Assembly (NCBI GenBank): GCA_036262035.1
Contig: DATAJS010000013.1
Span: 310,001 to 374,000, forward strand
Length of the DNA: 64,000 nt
Reading direction: 5' to 3'
From: Burkholderiales bacterium
GTDB taxonomy: Bacteria > Pseudomonadota > Gammaproteobacteria > Burkholderiales > SG8-41
Shown: in pieces, positions 17,719 to 26,020 of the stretch
Position numbering within the stretch: position 1 is the stretch's first letter
Layout: every line of letters starts with the position of its first letter
Made by a program: the position numbers and the translations under genes
The notes under the pieces: generated by a model
Databases searched by the model: none
What the model was told of the DNA's origin: nothing
The model's input: only the letters and a program-made list of their open reading frames with translations

Positions 17719-18667
17719 CGAGCTTCTTCGCCGCCGCGGCGATCCCCTCCGCGGTCGGCAGGTACGCCTGCTCGAGCGCATGGCTCGACGGCGTCGGTGC
17801 ATCCGGCCCGGTCAGGCGTGCGACCGGCGCCTTGAGCGCCCCGAAAGCCTTCTCCGCGGCCAGCGCCGCGACTTCCGCAGCAACCCCGCAAAGCCCGCTC
17901 GCTTCGGTGACGACGAGCAGCCGCCCGGTCTTCCTCACCGAGGCGAGGAGGGTCGCTTCGTCGAGCGGCTTGATCGTGCGCAGGTCGATCACTTCCGCCG
18001 CGACGTTCATTCCCTCGAGCTGCTGCGCGGCCGCGACGCAGGCGTGCACCGCTTTCGAGTACGACACGATGGTCAAGTCCTTGCCCGCGCGGCGGATGGC
18101 CGCCTGGCCGAGCGGGATCGCGCCGTCCGCTTCGGAGACTTCACCCGGCGTGTAGCCGAGCGTCATGTCGGTGAAGAACATGACGGGGTTGTCATCGCGT
18201 ATCGAGGATTTCAACAGGCCGCGGAAGTCGTCGGCGGTCGACGGCATGACGACCTTGAGCCCCGGGGCGTGCGCGAACCACGCTTCGAGGTTGTGGTTGT
18301 GCTGCGCGCCGACGCCCCAGCCGCCGCCGGTCATCGCCATCACCACCATCGGGAACGAGAACTGGCCGCCCGAGACGTAGCGCAGCTTGCCCGCGCTGTT
18401 GACGATCTCGTCCATGGCGTAGCAGAGGAACGGCGCGAAGAGCATGTCGATCACGGGCCTGAGGCCCATCGCGGCAGCGCCGACCGCGGTGCCGGCGATG
18501 ACGCCTTCGGCGAGCGGCGTGTTGCGGATGCGCTCGGCGCCGAACTCTTTCAAGAGGTCCTGCCGCTTGGTGGCGACGCCTTCGCCGAACATGATCACGC
18601 GCGAGTCGCGCCGCATCTCTTCGGCCAGCGCGCGGCCGATCGCATCGTTGACGGTCATCTGGGTCAT
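17702..18667 (-). CDS. 2-oxoacid (acetoin/pyruvate-type) dehydrogenase E1 component, beta subunit
   Basis: 321 residues with AAGGAG upstream. It shows the transketolase pyrimidine-binding domain (MTVNDAIGRALAEEM, FGEGVA) and the C-terminal transketolase domain (DLRTIKPLDEATLL). With the alpha subunit it decarboxylates a 2-oxoacid or acetoin using thiamine diphosphate. The alpha gene ends 10 bases upstream. No E2 or E3 gene is in the window, so lipoyl acyltransferase must be encoded elsewhere. Confidence 0.92.
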   Translation of the reverse strand: MTQMTVNDAIGRALAEEMRRDSRVIMFGEGVATKRQDLLKEFGAERIRNTPLAEGVIAGTAVGAAAMGLRPVIDMLFAPFLCYAMDEIVNSAGKLRYVSGGQFSFPMVVMAMTGGGWGVGAQHNHNLEAWFAHAPGLKVVMPSTADDFRGLLKSSIRDDNPVMFFTDMTLGYTPGEVSEADGAIPLGQAAIRRAGKDLTIVSYSKAVHACVAAAQQLEGMNVAAEVIDLRTIKPLDEATLLASVRKTGRLLVVTEASGLCGVAAEVAALAAEKAFGALKAPVARLTGPDAPTPSSHALEQAYLPTAEGIAAAAKKLVSAGG

Positions 18668-18677
18668 GGCGGGCTCC

Positions 18678-19625
18678 TTACGCGTAGACGTCGGTGGCGA
18701 GCTCGGCGGCGCTCGGGAATGGCGATTCGGACGCGAACGCGAGCGCGTCGGCGATGCGCTGCTTCACTCGCGTTTCGATCGCCTCGATCTCTCGCGTCTC
18801 GATCTCGCGGCGCGCGAGCAGGCGGCCTTTGAGGTATTCGATCGGGTCGCGCTCCCGCCACTCGGTGAGCTCTTTACTGTCCACGTAGGACTGGTCGTCG
18901 GGCTCGTAATGGCCCCAGGTGCGATAGGTGTAGGTCTCGAGCAGGATGGGTTTCTTGGTCGCGCGCACTTCGGCGGCGGCTTCGCGCGCGGCGGCGTGCA
19001 CCGCCTGCACGTCGTTGCCGTCGACGGTGATGCCTTTGATGCCGTAGGCGGCGGCGCGCGCCGCAATCTTCTCGGTCAGCATCGTTTCCCGGCGGTGAAC
19101 GTAGGCCTGCCACTGGTTGTTCTCGCAGACGTAGAGGATCGGCAGGTTCCACACCGCGGCGAGATTGAGCGATTCGTGGAAGCTGCCTTCGCACGCGGCC
19201 CCGTCGCCGAAGACGCACGCCACGATTGCCCGGCTCTTCTGCATGGACAGCGCGAGCGCGACGCCGGGCGCCATCGAAAGCTCGCCGCCGACGATGGTCG
19301 ACGTCAGCACCACGCCGAGCTCTTTCGCCGAGATGTGCAGCGAGCCGCTCTTGCCTTTGCAGTAGCCGCTGCTGCGCCCCATGATCTCGGCGAGCACGCG
19401 CCCGGGCTCCGCGCCGCGTGCGAGGAGATGGCCTGCGCTGCGGTGGTTCGTGAGGATCAGGTCGTCCTTCCCGAGCGCCTTGATCACGCCGACCGCGGCG
19501 GCTTCCTGCCCCACCGAGGCGCACGTGCCCGGCGCCTTGCCGGCGGCCTGCAGCGCGCGGTTCTGCTCCTCGAAAGCGCGCGTGAGCATCATCGCTTCCA
19601 GCAGCTCTGCATCGTTCGTCGTCAT
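18678..19625 (-). CDS. 2-oxoacid (acetoin/pyruvate-type) dehydrogenase E1 component, alpha subunit
   Basis: 315 residues. The thiamine diphosphate motif runs from GDGAACEGSFHE (140-151) to the closing NN (169-170), and the HRSAGHLLARG loop binds cofactor. It forms the alpha2beta2 E1 with the downstream gene. The short N-terminus resembles AcoA and bacterial PdhA. It is the first gene of a two-gene unit, divergent from the M14 peptidase gene. Confidence 0.92.
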   Translation of the reverse strand: MTTNDAELLEAMMLTRAFEEQNRALQAAGKAPGTCASVGQEAAAVGVIKALGKDDLILTNHRSAGHLLARGAEPGRVLAEIMGRSSGYCKGKSGSLHISAKELGVVLTSTIVGGELSMAPGVALALSMQKSRAIVACVFGDGAACEGSFHESLNLAAVWNLPILYVCENNQWQAYVHRRETMLTEKIAARAAAYGIKGITVDGNDVQAVHAAAREAAAEVRATKKPILLETYTYRTWGHYEPDDQSYVDSKELTEWRERDPIEYLKGRLLARREIETREIEAIETRVKQRIADALAFASESPFPSAAELATDVYA

Positions 19626-19733
19626 GTGTTCGCCTTTGCGTGACAGGGACAGGGCGCGAGTCTAGGGGGCGTCTGTGCTCGGCGAATGTCGCTACGGAAA
19701 CCGTTTGTTTCGGCGATGTAACGCCCCGCCCGT

Positions 19734-19787
19734 AAATCCGGGTCAGAGTCACATTTCTCCCCAATAAAGTGACTCCGACCCGGATTT
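19734..19787. repeat. Long inverted repeat with GGGTCAGAGTCAC core
   Basis: The 19-base arms (19734-19752 and 19769-19787) match at 18 of 19 positions when one is reverse-complemented, around a 16-base A/T-richer loop, and are followed by a T-run. It sits between divergent genes, so a terminator role is unlikely for either. The CGGGTCAGA core recalls the palindromes at 12530 and 15225. Confidence 0.7.
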
Positions 19788-19827
19788 TTTCTAAACTCGG
19801 CGCTCGTTTTTTTGTGACGGATGACCC

Positions 19828-20961
19828 GTGACTGCCGCCATCTCCTGCGCGTTCGATTCGGGCGCGATCGAAGTCGTTGCCGGCGATACGCGCGACGGCG
19901 CGGCCGATTTCTCGCTGCGCGTGCGCAAGGATTCGCATGCCGAGTTCACGCAGTGGTTCCATTTCCGCCTGTCCGGTGCGCGCGGGCTCGCGTGCACATT
20001 GCGTTTCGAGAACGCGTCCGCGTGCACGTACACCAAGGGCTGGAAGGATTACAACGCGGTCGCGTCGTACGACCGCGAGCGCTGGTTCCGCGTGCCGACG
20101 ACCTTCGACGGCACGGTGATGACCGTGCGGCACACGCCCGAGCGCGACGCGGTGTGGTACGCGTACTTCGAGCCGTACTCCCTGGAGCGCCACCAGGCGC
20201 TGATCGGACGCGCGTCCGACTCACCGCTGGTGACGACCGAACGGCTGGGGGCGACGGTGGATGGGCGGGATATCGATCTGATCACCATCGGTAAAGCCCA
20301 TCAGGACTCGAAGAAGGTCTGGATCATCGCCCGCCAGCATCCCGGCGAATCGATGGCCGAATGGTTTATGGAAGGCCTGATCGACCGACTGTTGGACGAC
20401 TCCGATCCGATCTCCCGCAAGCTGCTCGAACGCGCAGTGTTCCATCTCGTGCCGAACATGAACCCCGACGGCAGCGTGCGCGGCAACCTGCGCACCAACG
20501 CCGCCGGCGCGAATCTCAATCGCGAGTGGATGGAGCCTTCGCCCGAACGCAGTCCGGAAGTCTTCGTCGTTCGCCAAAAGCTCCAGGAGACCGGCGTCGA
20601 CGCGTTCTTCGACATCCACGGCGACGAAGGTCTGCCTTACGTCTTCGTCGCGGGCGGCGAGATGCTGCCGGGCTTCACCGACGCGCAGCGCGCGCAGCAG
20701 GACGCCTTCGTCGCGAGCTTCAAGCGCGCGAGCCCCGATTTCCAGGACGTGCACGGCTACGACGCGAGCAAGTACAACAAGGACGCGCTCAAGCTCGCCT
20801 CGAAATGGGTCGGCCACACCTACGGCTGTCTCTCGCTCACGCTGGAGATGCCGTTCAAGGACAATGCGAACATGCCCGATCCGCGCGTCGGCTGGAGCGG
20901 CGAGCGCAGCCGCAAGCTCGGCGCGGCGATGCTCGGTCCCCTCCTCGAATCGCTGGAATGA
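19828..20961 (+). CDS. M14 zinc carboxypeptidase of the cytosolic (CCP-like) subfamily
   Basis: 377 residues from GTG. An N-terminal beta-sandwich domain (about 1-125) precedes the catalytic domain. Zinc ligands are His171 and Glu174 (HPGES) and His264 (DIHGDE); substrate-binding NPDG (212-215) and NLNRE (229-233) are present; the general base is Glu340 (LEMPF). There is no signal peptide. Homologues remove C-terminal residues, including glutamates from polyglutamyl tails in eukaryotes; the bacterial substrate is unknown. Its stop overlaps the next gene's ATG. Confidence 0.88.
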   Translation: MTAAISCAFDSGAIEVVAGDTRDGAADFSLRVRKDSHAEFTQWFHFRLSGARGLACTLRFENASACTYTKGWKDYNAVASYDRERWFRVPTTFDGTVMTVRHTPERDAVWYAYFEPYSLERHQALIGRASDSPLVTTERLGATVDGRDIDLITIGKAHQDSKKVWIIARQHPGESMAEWFMEGLIDRLLDDSDPISRKLLERAVFHLVPNMNPDGSVRGNLRTNAAGANLNREWMEPSPERSPEVFVVRQKLQETGVDAFFDIHGDEGLPYVFVAGGEMLPGFTDAQRAQQDAFVASFKRASPDFQDVHGYDASKYNKDALKLASKWVGHTYGCLSLTLEMPFKDNANMPDPRVGWSGERSRKLGAAMLGPLLESLE

Positions 20962-21770
20962 AGAAGCAGGCTCATTTCATCCTGGCGTGCGTCTTCGCGC
21001 TCGCGTGCACCCCGACGCACGCGGCCGAGGACTACAAGCCGGTGATGGGGCAGAAAGGCAAGGACGTCGTCTGGATCCCCTCACCCACCGGCATGGTCGA
21101 CCTCATGCTCGACATGGCGAAGGTGACGCCGCAGGACTTCGTGATCGACCTGGGCTCCGGCGACGGCCGCAACGTCATCGCCGCCGCGAAGCGCGGCGCG
21201 AAAGCGCTCGGCGTGGAGTACAACCCCGATCTCGTCGAGCTCTCCAAGCGCAACGCCGCGGCCGCGGGCGTCGGCGATAAAGCGATGTTCGCGCAGGGCG
21301 ACATGTTCGCCGCCGACCTCTCGCAGGCGAGCGCGCTGATCCTCTTCCTCATCCCGCAGAACCTGGAAAAGCTCGCGCCCAAGTTCGTCGCGATGAAACC
21401 CGGCACGCGCATCGTCTCCAACACCTACGAGATCGGCGGCGGCTGGGAACCCGACGACACGCAGCGGCTGCCGCTCTGCGCGAGCTGGTGCGGCGCGCAT
21501 CTCTACATCGTGCCCGCCAGAGTCGCGGGCACGTGGCGCCTGCCCGAAGGCGACCTCATACTGGACCAGGCATTCCAGTACGTGTGGGGCAGCTACGACT
21601 ACGACGGCATCACCGTCTACGTCGAGAACGGGCGGCTCAAAGGCGACGAGATCGACTTCTTCGTCAACGGCGTCGAATACACCGGCCGCATCAGCGGCGA
21701 CACGATGAGCGGTACTGCGAAAGGGCGCGCGACCACCACGAGCTGGTCCGCCAAGCGGGTGTCGCCCTAA
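20958..21770 (+). CDS. Exported SAM-dependent methyltransferase-like protein
   Basis: 270 residues. A signal peptide (MKKQAHFILACVFALACTPTHAA) is followed by a class I methyltransferase core: VIDLGSGDGRNVIAAAKR, GVEYNP and a QGDMF acidic segment. The C-terminal 80 residues form an extra beta-rich domain ending SAKRVSP. A methyltransferase in the periplasm would lack obvious SAM, so the role is unclear. It is coupled to the M14 peptidase by an ATGA overlap. Confidence 0.78.
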   Translation: MKKQAHFILACVFALACTPTHAAEDYKPVMGQKGKDVVWIPSPTGMVDLMLDMAKVTPQDFVIDLGSGDGRNVIAAAKRGAKALGVEYNPDLVELSKRNAAAAGVGDKAMFAQGDMFAADLSQASALILFLIPQNLEKLAPKFVAMKPGTRIVSNTYEIGGGWEPDDTQRLPLCASWCGAHLYIVPARVAGTWRLPEGDLILDQAFQYVWGSYDYDGITVYVENGRLKGDEIDFFVNGVEYTGRISGDTMSGTAKGRATTTSWSAKRVSP

Positions 21771-22345
21771 CCGCGCTGCGCCGTTCCCTCGGCCTCGTCG
21801 GCGTATTCGAGCTGGGCCGCGATCTTGCGGCCGATCTCGGCGCGCCACTCCTCGATCGGCCTGAAGCCCGGCTTGGCCCGGCAGATCGCTTCGGTCTCGC
21901 GGTAGAGATCGTCCTCGGGCTTGGTGAGGTCGATCTCGAAGCCGAGCGGTTGCGGCACGTACCACGGCGTGTCGCAGAACATCTCGATGCGGTTGCCTTC
22001 GGGATCGCTGAAATAGACCGACCAGGCGTTGCCGTGACAGCGCGGGTCGACGACCTTGCAGCCGGCCTCGCTCACCTTGCGGAAGGCGCGCTTGACGTTG
22101 GCGAGGGTACCCACGTTGAACGAGACCTGCTGCACCATCGGCTTGCCGTCGTCGGTGGTGCGGCCGCGCACGAGCACGACCTGGTGGTGATCGCTCGGAT
22201 TGCGGCTCAGGAACGTGATCCGTCCGTCCTCCGCGCAATCGCTGACGACGAAGCCGAGAACCTTCGTATAGAAATCGACCATCTTCGGCACGTCGGTCAC
22301 ATAGAGGCCGACGTGGCTGAGGCGCGGCGCCTGCTCGATAGGCAT
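21767..22345 (-). CDS. VOC-family protein (catechol 2,3-dioxygenase/glyoxalase-like)
   Basis: 192 residues from an ATG with AAGGAGG upstream. Likely metal ligands appear in order: His in LSHVGLYV, His in DHHQVVL and Glu in GNRIEMF, as in one-repeat extradiol dioxygenases. It may cleave a catechol-type ring or act on a related compound. It is monocistronic and divergent from the aldo/keto reductase gene. Confidence 0.78.
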   Translation of the reverse strand: MPIEQAPRLSHVGLYVTDVPKMVDFYTKVLGFVVSDCAEDGRITFLSRNPSDHHQVVLVRGRTTDDGKPMVQQVSFNVGTLANVKRAFRKVSEAGCKVVDPRCHGNAWSVYFSDPEGNRIEMFCDTPWYVPQPLGFEIDLTKPEDDLYRETEAICRAKPGFRPIEEWRAEIGRKIAAQLEYADEAEGTAQRG

Positions 22346-22486
22346 AAACGGTCCCTCCTTGATGAGTGAGGCGAACGGTTCGCGGCTCGACAAAGGCTAC
22401 GCCGGTGTGCGCGCGGAGAGCAACCGCGGCTGGTTTCGCGGACGTGCGCTTGGTAGAGTGCGCTACTCAACGGAGCGGCAAACTCG

Positions 22487-23440
22487 ATGCAACAGCGCAA
22501 TCTGGGCAAATCCGAGCTGAAAGTTTCGGTCGTCGGCCTCGGCTGCAACAACTTCGGCGGGGATCGATGCGATCTTGCGGCCTCGCGCCAGGTCATCCAC
22601 AAGGCGCTCGATCTGGGCATTACCCACATCGACACCGCCGACGTCTATGGCAATCGCGGCGAATCCGAAACGATCTTGGGCAAATGTCTGGGCGATCGCC
22701 GCAAGGACGTCGTGCTGGCGACCAAGTTCGGGATACAGATGGACGAGGCCGGCACGCTGAAAGGCGGCTCGCGCCGTTACATCCAGTCGGCGATCGAGGC
22801 GAGCCTGAAGCGGCTCAACACCGACTGGATCGATCTCTATTACATCCACCGCCCCGATCCGCTGACGCCGATCGAGGAAACGCTGCGGACACTCGACGAC
22901 CTGGTGAAGGCGGGCAAGGTTCGCTACATCGGCTGCTCGGGATACGCGGCATGGCAGATGGTCGAGGCGCAGTGGACGGCGACGCACCACGGGCTCAATC
23001 GTTTCGTGACCTGCCAGGACGAATACAACCTGCTCAAGCGCGGCTTCGAGACCGCTCTCCAGCCGGCGATGCAGGCGTACGGGTTGGGCTTGATCCCGCA
23101 CACGCCGCTCGCCGCGGGCTTGTTGAGCGGGAAATATCGGCGCGATGCGCCGCTGCCCGCGGGTGCGCGCATCGCGCGCGAGAAGCGCCAGGCCGATCGC
23201 TGGATCAGCGACGCCAACTGGGAAGTCGTGGAACGCCTGACCGCGTTTTGCGAAGCGCGCGGCCACACGCTGCTGGAGCTCGCGATGAGCTGGCTCGCGT
23301 CGCATCCGCTGGTGGCGAGCATCATCGCGGGCGCAACCACGCCCGAACAGGTGGAGCTGAACGCACGCGCGGTCGACTGGCGCCTGTCCGCGGACGATCT
23401 GGCGGCGATCGACAAGGCGACTCGACGCGGCGGCACGTAG
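22487..23440 (+). CDS. Aldo/keto reductase
   Basis: 317 residues with the family signature: GLGCNNFGG, HIDTADVYG with catalytic Asp and Tyr, Lys in ATKFG, and YYIHRPD. It reduces aldehydes or ketones with NADPH in a TIM barrel. The C-terminal IAGATTPEQVELN segment binds cofactor. It precedes a Bug receptor by about 70 bases, so co-transcription is possible. Confidence 0.9.
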   Translation: MQQRNLGKSELKVSVVGLGCNNFGGDRCDLAASRQVIHKALDLGITHIDTADVYGNRGESETILGKCLGDRRKDVVLATKFGIQMDEAGTLKGGSRRYIQSAIEASLKRLNTDWIDLYYIHRPDPLTPIEETLRTLDDLVKAGKVRYIGCSGYAAWQMVEAQWTATHHGLNRFVTCQDEYNLLKRGFETALQPAMQAYGLGLIPHTPLAAGLLSGKYRRDAPLPAGARIAREKRQADRWISDANWEVVERLTAFCEARGHTLLELAMSWLASHPLVASIIAGATTPEQVELNARAVDWRLSADDLAAIDKATRRGGT

Positions 23441-23513
23441 CACGAAGACAACGCTGGTCGCGGCGACGCGCGACGGCGGGCGCTCCATCTTCACCTTCCC
23501 TGTCGGAGGAGAC

Positions 23514-24485
23514 ATGAAGGCACTGAAGCGGGTCGTTGTTGCAGCGCTATTGCTCTTCCCTGCCGCGCAAGCCGTGGCGCAACTGCCGCAGGGATTTCCG
23601 TCCCGGCCGGTTCGGTTCATCGTCGGGTTCCCACCCGGCGGCACGAACGACATCATCGCCCGATTGCTCGCCCAGAAGCTCACCGAGCAAAGCGGCGTTT
23701 CGTACGTGGTCGAGAATCGAGCCGGCGCCAATACCGCCATCGCGTCGGAAGCGTTCGTGCGCATGGCACCCGACGGTTACACGATCATGCAGGTCGCGCC
23801 GGGACATGCGACCAACCCGGCGATGCTCAAGCTCAACTTCGATCCGATCAAGGACTTCCAGTTCATCACGGTCGCGGCGGAATCGCAGAATCTGCTGGTG
23901 CTGCATCCTTCGTTTCCGCCGAGAAGCGTCAAGGAGCTGATCGCCCTTTCGAAGAAACGTCCCGGCGACATCAACTACGGCTCCTCCGGTATCGGGACCA
24001 CCGTGCATCTGTCCGCGGAGCTGTTCCAGTACATGACCGGCGTGAAATGGGTGCATATCCCGTACAAGGGCGCTGGACCGGCGATGATCGAATTCTTCAG
24101 CGGAACGTTCGTGCTCTATTTCGGCAACCTGCCGAGCGTCATCCAGCACGCGCGCTCGGGCAAGCTGCGCGGCATCGCGGTGACCGGCGCGAAACGCGCG
24201 AGCGCGGCCCCGGAAGTACCGACGGTCGCCGAGAGCGGCGTGCCGGGATTCGAGGTCACGACCTGGTACGGCTTCGCGGCGCCCGCCAAGGCGCCGCGCG
24301 CGATCGTCGACTATTTCAATGGCGAGATCGTCAAGGCGCTGAACGCTCCGGATATGAAGGAGAAGCTCGTCAATCAGGGCGCGGACCCCGTGGGCAACAC
24401 GCCGGAACAGGCGACCGCGCACGTCGTGAGCGAGATCTCGAAGTGGACCAAGGTCATACGCGGCGCCGGCATCAAGGCGCAATGA
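23514..24485 (+). CDS. Tripartite tricarboxylate transporter receptor (Bug/TctC family)
   Basis: 323 residues with GGAGGAGA upstream. The signal peptide ends AQAVAQ. Family motifs FPSRPVRFIVGFPPGG, ENRAGAN, GYTIMQV and HIPYKGAG are visible. It is an orphan periplasmic carboxylate receptor located between an aldo/keto reductase and an NHL-repeat protein. Confidence 0.9.
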   Translation: MKALKRVVVAALLLFPAAQAVAQLPQGFPSRPVRFIVGFPPGGTNDIIARLLAQKLTEQSGVSYVVENRAGANTAIASEAFVRMAPDGYTIMQVAPGHATNPAMLKLNFDPIKDFQFITVAAESQNLLVLHPSFPPRSVKELIALSKKRPGDINYGSSGIGTTVHLSAELFQYMTGVKWVHIPYKGAGPAMIEFFSGTFVLYFGNLPSVIQHARSGKLRGIAVTGAKRASAAPEVPTVAESGVPGFEVTTWYGFAAPAKAPRAIVDYFNGEIVKALNAPDMKEKLVNQGADPVGNTPEQATAHVVSEISKWTKVIRGAGIKAQ

Positions 24486-24495
24486 GGAGAGCGGC

Positions 24496-25458
24496 ATGTC
24501 GGTCATCCTGGGCGGCGGTGAGCATCGCTATCGCGTGATCGAGAATTGGGCGCAACTTCCGCCCGGTTGGAGCTTCAAGGACGTCGGCGGCGTCGGCACG
24601 GACAGCAAGGACCGGGTCTACGTCTTCAATCGCGGCGAGCACCCGATGATCGTGTTCGACCGCGAAGGCCGTTTCCTGCGCTCGTGGGGCGAGGGTCTCT
24701 TCAAGCGCGCGCACGGGATACTCGTCGATCGCGAGGACAACCTGTACCTCACCGACGACGGCGATCACACCATGAGGAAGTGCACGACCGAGGGCAAGGT
24801 GCTGTTCACCATCGGCATCCCGGACAAGCCGGCGCCGTACATGAGCGGCGAGCCGTTCCATCGCTGCACGCACACCGCGCTGTCGCCGAAGGGAGAGCTG
24901 TACATCTCCGACGGCTACGGCAACGCGCGCGTCCACAAGTACTCGCCGGACGGCAAGCTCCTGTTCTCGTGGGGAGAGCCCGGTACCGATCCGGGCGAAT
25001 TCAACATCGTCCACAACATCGTCACCGACGACGAAGGCTGGGTGTACGTGGCCGACCGTGAGAACCACCGCGTGCAGGTGTTCGACGGCAACGGCAAGTA
25101 CGAGATGCAGTGGAACAACCTGCACCGGCCGTGCGGGCTGTATCGCCATCAGGGCGCCCGCGCCGAGTTCCTGATCGGCGAGCTCGGTCCGGGCATGAAC
25201 GTCAATCGCAACCACCCGAACCTCGGACCGCGCCTGACGTTCGTCGACAAGTACGGCAAGCGCATCGCGCGCCTGGGCGGCGAGCACGGCCCCGGTCAGG
25301 AGATCGGCAAGTTCCTCGCGCCGCACGGCGTGTGCATGGACTCGCGCGGCGACATCTACGTCGGCGAGGTGTCGTATACGAACTACGCCAACATCAATCC
25401 CGGCAAGCCGGCGCCGGAGTACCTGCGCAGCCTGCAGAAGCTGGAGCGCATGGCGTGA
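24496..25458 (+). CDS. NHL-repeat beta-propeller protein (peptidyl-amidoglycolate lyase-like)
   Basis: 320 residues without a signal peptide. It contains repeated NHL blades (DSKDRVYVFNR, DREDNLYLTDD, GELYISDGYGN, DEGWVYVADRENHRVQVF), as in the lyase domain of peptide-amidating enzymes. It begins 10 bases after a Bug receptor gene, so it is likely in the same operon. Catalytic function is uncertain. A second, related propeller lies at 54518-55555. Confidence 0.8.
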   Translation: MSVILGGGEHRYRVIENWAQLPPGWSFKDVGGVGTDSKDRVYVFNRGEHPMIVFDREGRFLRSWGEGLFKRAHGILVDREDNLYLTDDGDHTMRKCTTEGKVLFTIGIPDKPAPYMSGEPFHRCTHTALSPKGELYISDGYGNARVHKYSPDGKLLFSWGEPGTDPGEFNIVHNIVTDDEGWVYVADRENHRVQVFDGNGKYEMQWNNLHRPCGLYRHQGARAEFLIGELGPGMNVNRNHPNLGPRLTFVDKYGKRIARLGGEHGPGQEIGKFLAPHGVCMDSRGDIYVGEVSYTNYANINPGKPAPEYLRSLQKLERMA

Positions 25459-25461
25459 ATG

Positions 25462-25554
25462 GTCATTGAGAGGAGCAGTCGCGACGAAGCAATCTCGGAA
25501 CGTCCGTTCCGTGCGCCACGGGATCGCTTCGTCGCTTGCGCTCCTCGCGATGAC
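25462..25554. repeat. Imperfect long inverted repeat between convergent genes
   Basis: The left arm begins GTCATTGAGAGGAGC and runs to 25496. The right arm (25521-25554) reads as its imperfect complement, ending CTCCTCGCGATGAC. Both contain GACGAAGC/GCTTCGTC. The repeat exactly fills the space between the NHL and ArsC-like genes. It resembles a family of dispersed repeats seen in many proteobacteria and may act as a bidirectional terminator. Confidence 0.65.
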
Positions 25555-25558
25555 GTAT

Positions 25559-25924
25559 TCAGACCAGCGCGTCCCAGGCTTCTTCCTGAAACCCCGTCGT
25601 GCCGCCTTTGTCCGTGAGCAGGAAAGGCCGCTTGATCAGCTTGCCGTTCTTCGACAGCAGCTCGATCGCCTCGGCTTCGGTCATGCCGGCCTTGAGGCGA
25701 TCGCCGATCTTGAGCGCGCGATACTGCTCGCCCGAGCTGTTGAACAGGTTCTTGAAGGTCTTGCCGTTCGCCTCGAGGTAGCCGAGCATCTTCTTCAGCT
25801 CGCTCGCCGTCGGCGGCTGGTCGACGATCGGAACGCTCTCGTATTTCTTGTTCTTCGCGTCGAGATACTTGAGCGCCTTCTTGCAGGTGCTGCAGCCGGC
25901 GTATTCGTAGATTTTGATGGTCAT
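25559..25924 (-). CDS. ArsC/Spx-family thioredoxin-fold protein (YffB-like)
   Basis: 121 residues. The redox motif CSTC (Cys11, Cys14) is followed by KKALKYLDAK, and the basic RPFLL segment typical of ArsC-like reductases is present. The CxxC version differs from classical one-Cys ArsC and fits Spx/YffB proteins, which may be glutathione-dependent reductases. No ars genes are nearby. Confidence 0.85.
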   Translation of the reverse strand: MTIKIYEYAGCSTCKKALKYLDAKNKKYESVPIVDQPPTASELKKMLGYLEANGKTFKNLFNSSGEQYRALKIGDRLKAGMTEAEAIELLSKNGKLIKRPFLLTDKGGTTGFQEEAWDALV

Positions 25925-25940
25925 GGAAAAAGTCCAAAAT

Positions 25941-26020
25941 GGATTCCCGCCTCCGCGGGAATGACGCTCGGTGGATTCCCGCCTCCGCGGGAATGACGGT
26001 CGGGTCGCGGGAATGACGGT
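25941..26020. repeat. Array of GGATTCCCGC..GCGGGAATGACG palindromic units
   Basis: Two near-complete units start at 25941 and 25974 (each GGATTCCCGCCTCCGCGGGA then ATGACG), and a third partial unit GCGGGAATGACGGT ends at 26020. The ATTCCCGC/GCGGGAAT core resembles the neisserial dRS3-type repeat. The array lies between the HAD gene and the ArsC-like gene. Confidence 0.7.

Noticed and set aside
19769-19793. Intrinsic terminator from the inverted repeat followed by T-run
   Set aside because: It lies between divergent genes, so neither gene ends there; classified as a repeat.
25941-26020. Possible short CRISPR-like array
   Set aside because: The units are palindromes with very short, irregular spacing, only two and a half copies and no cas genes.
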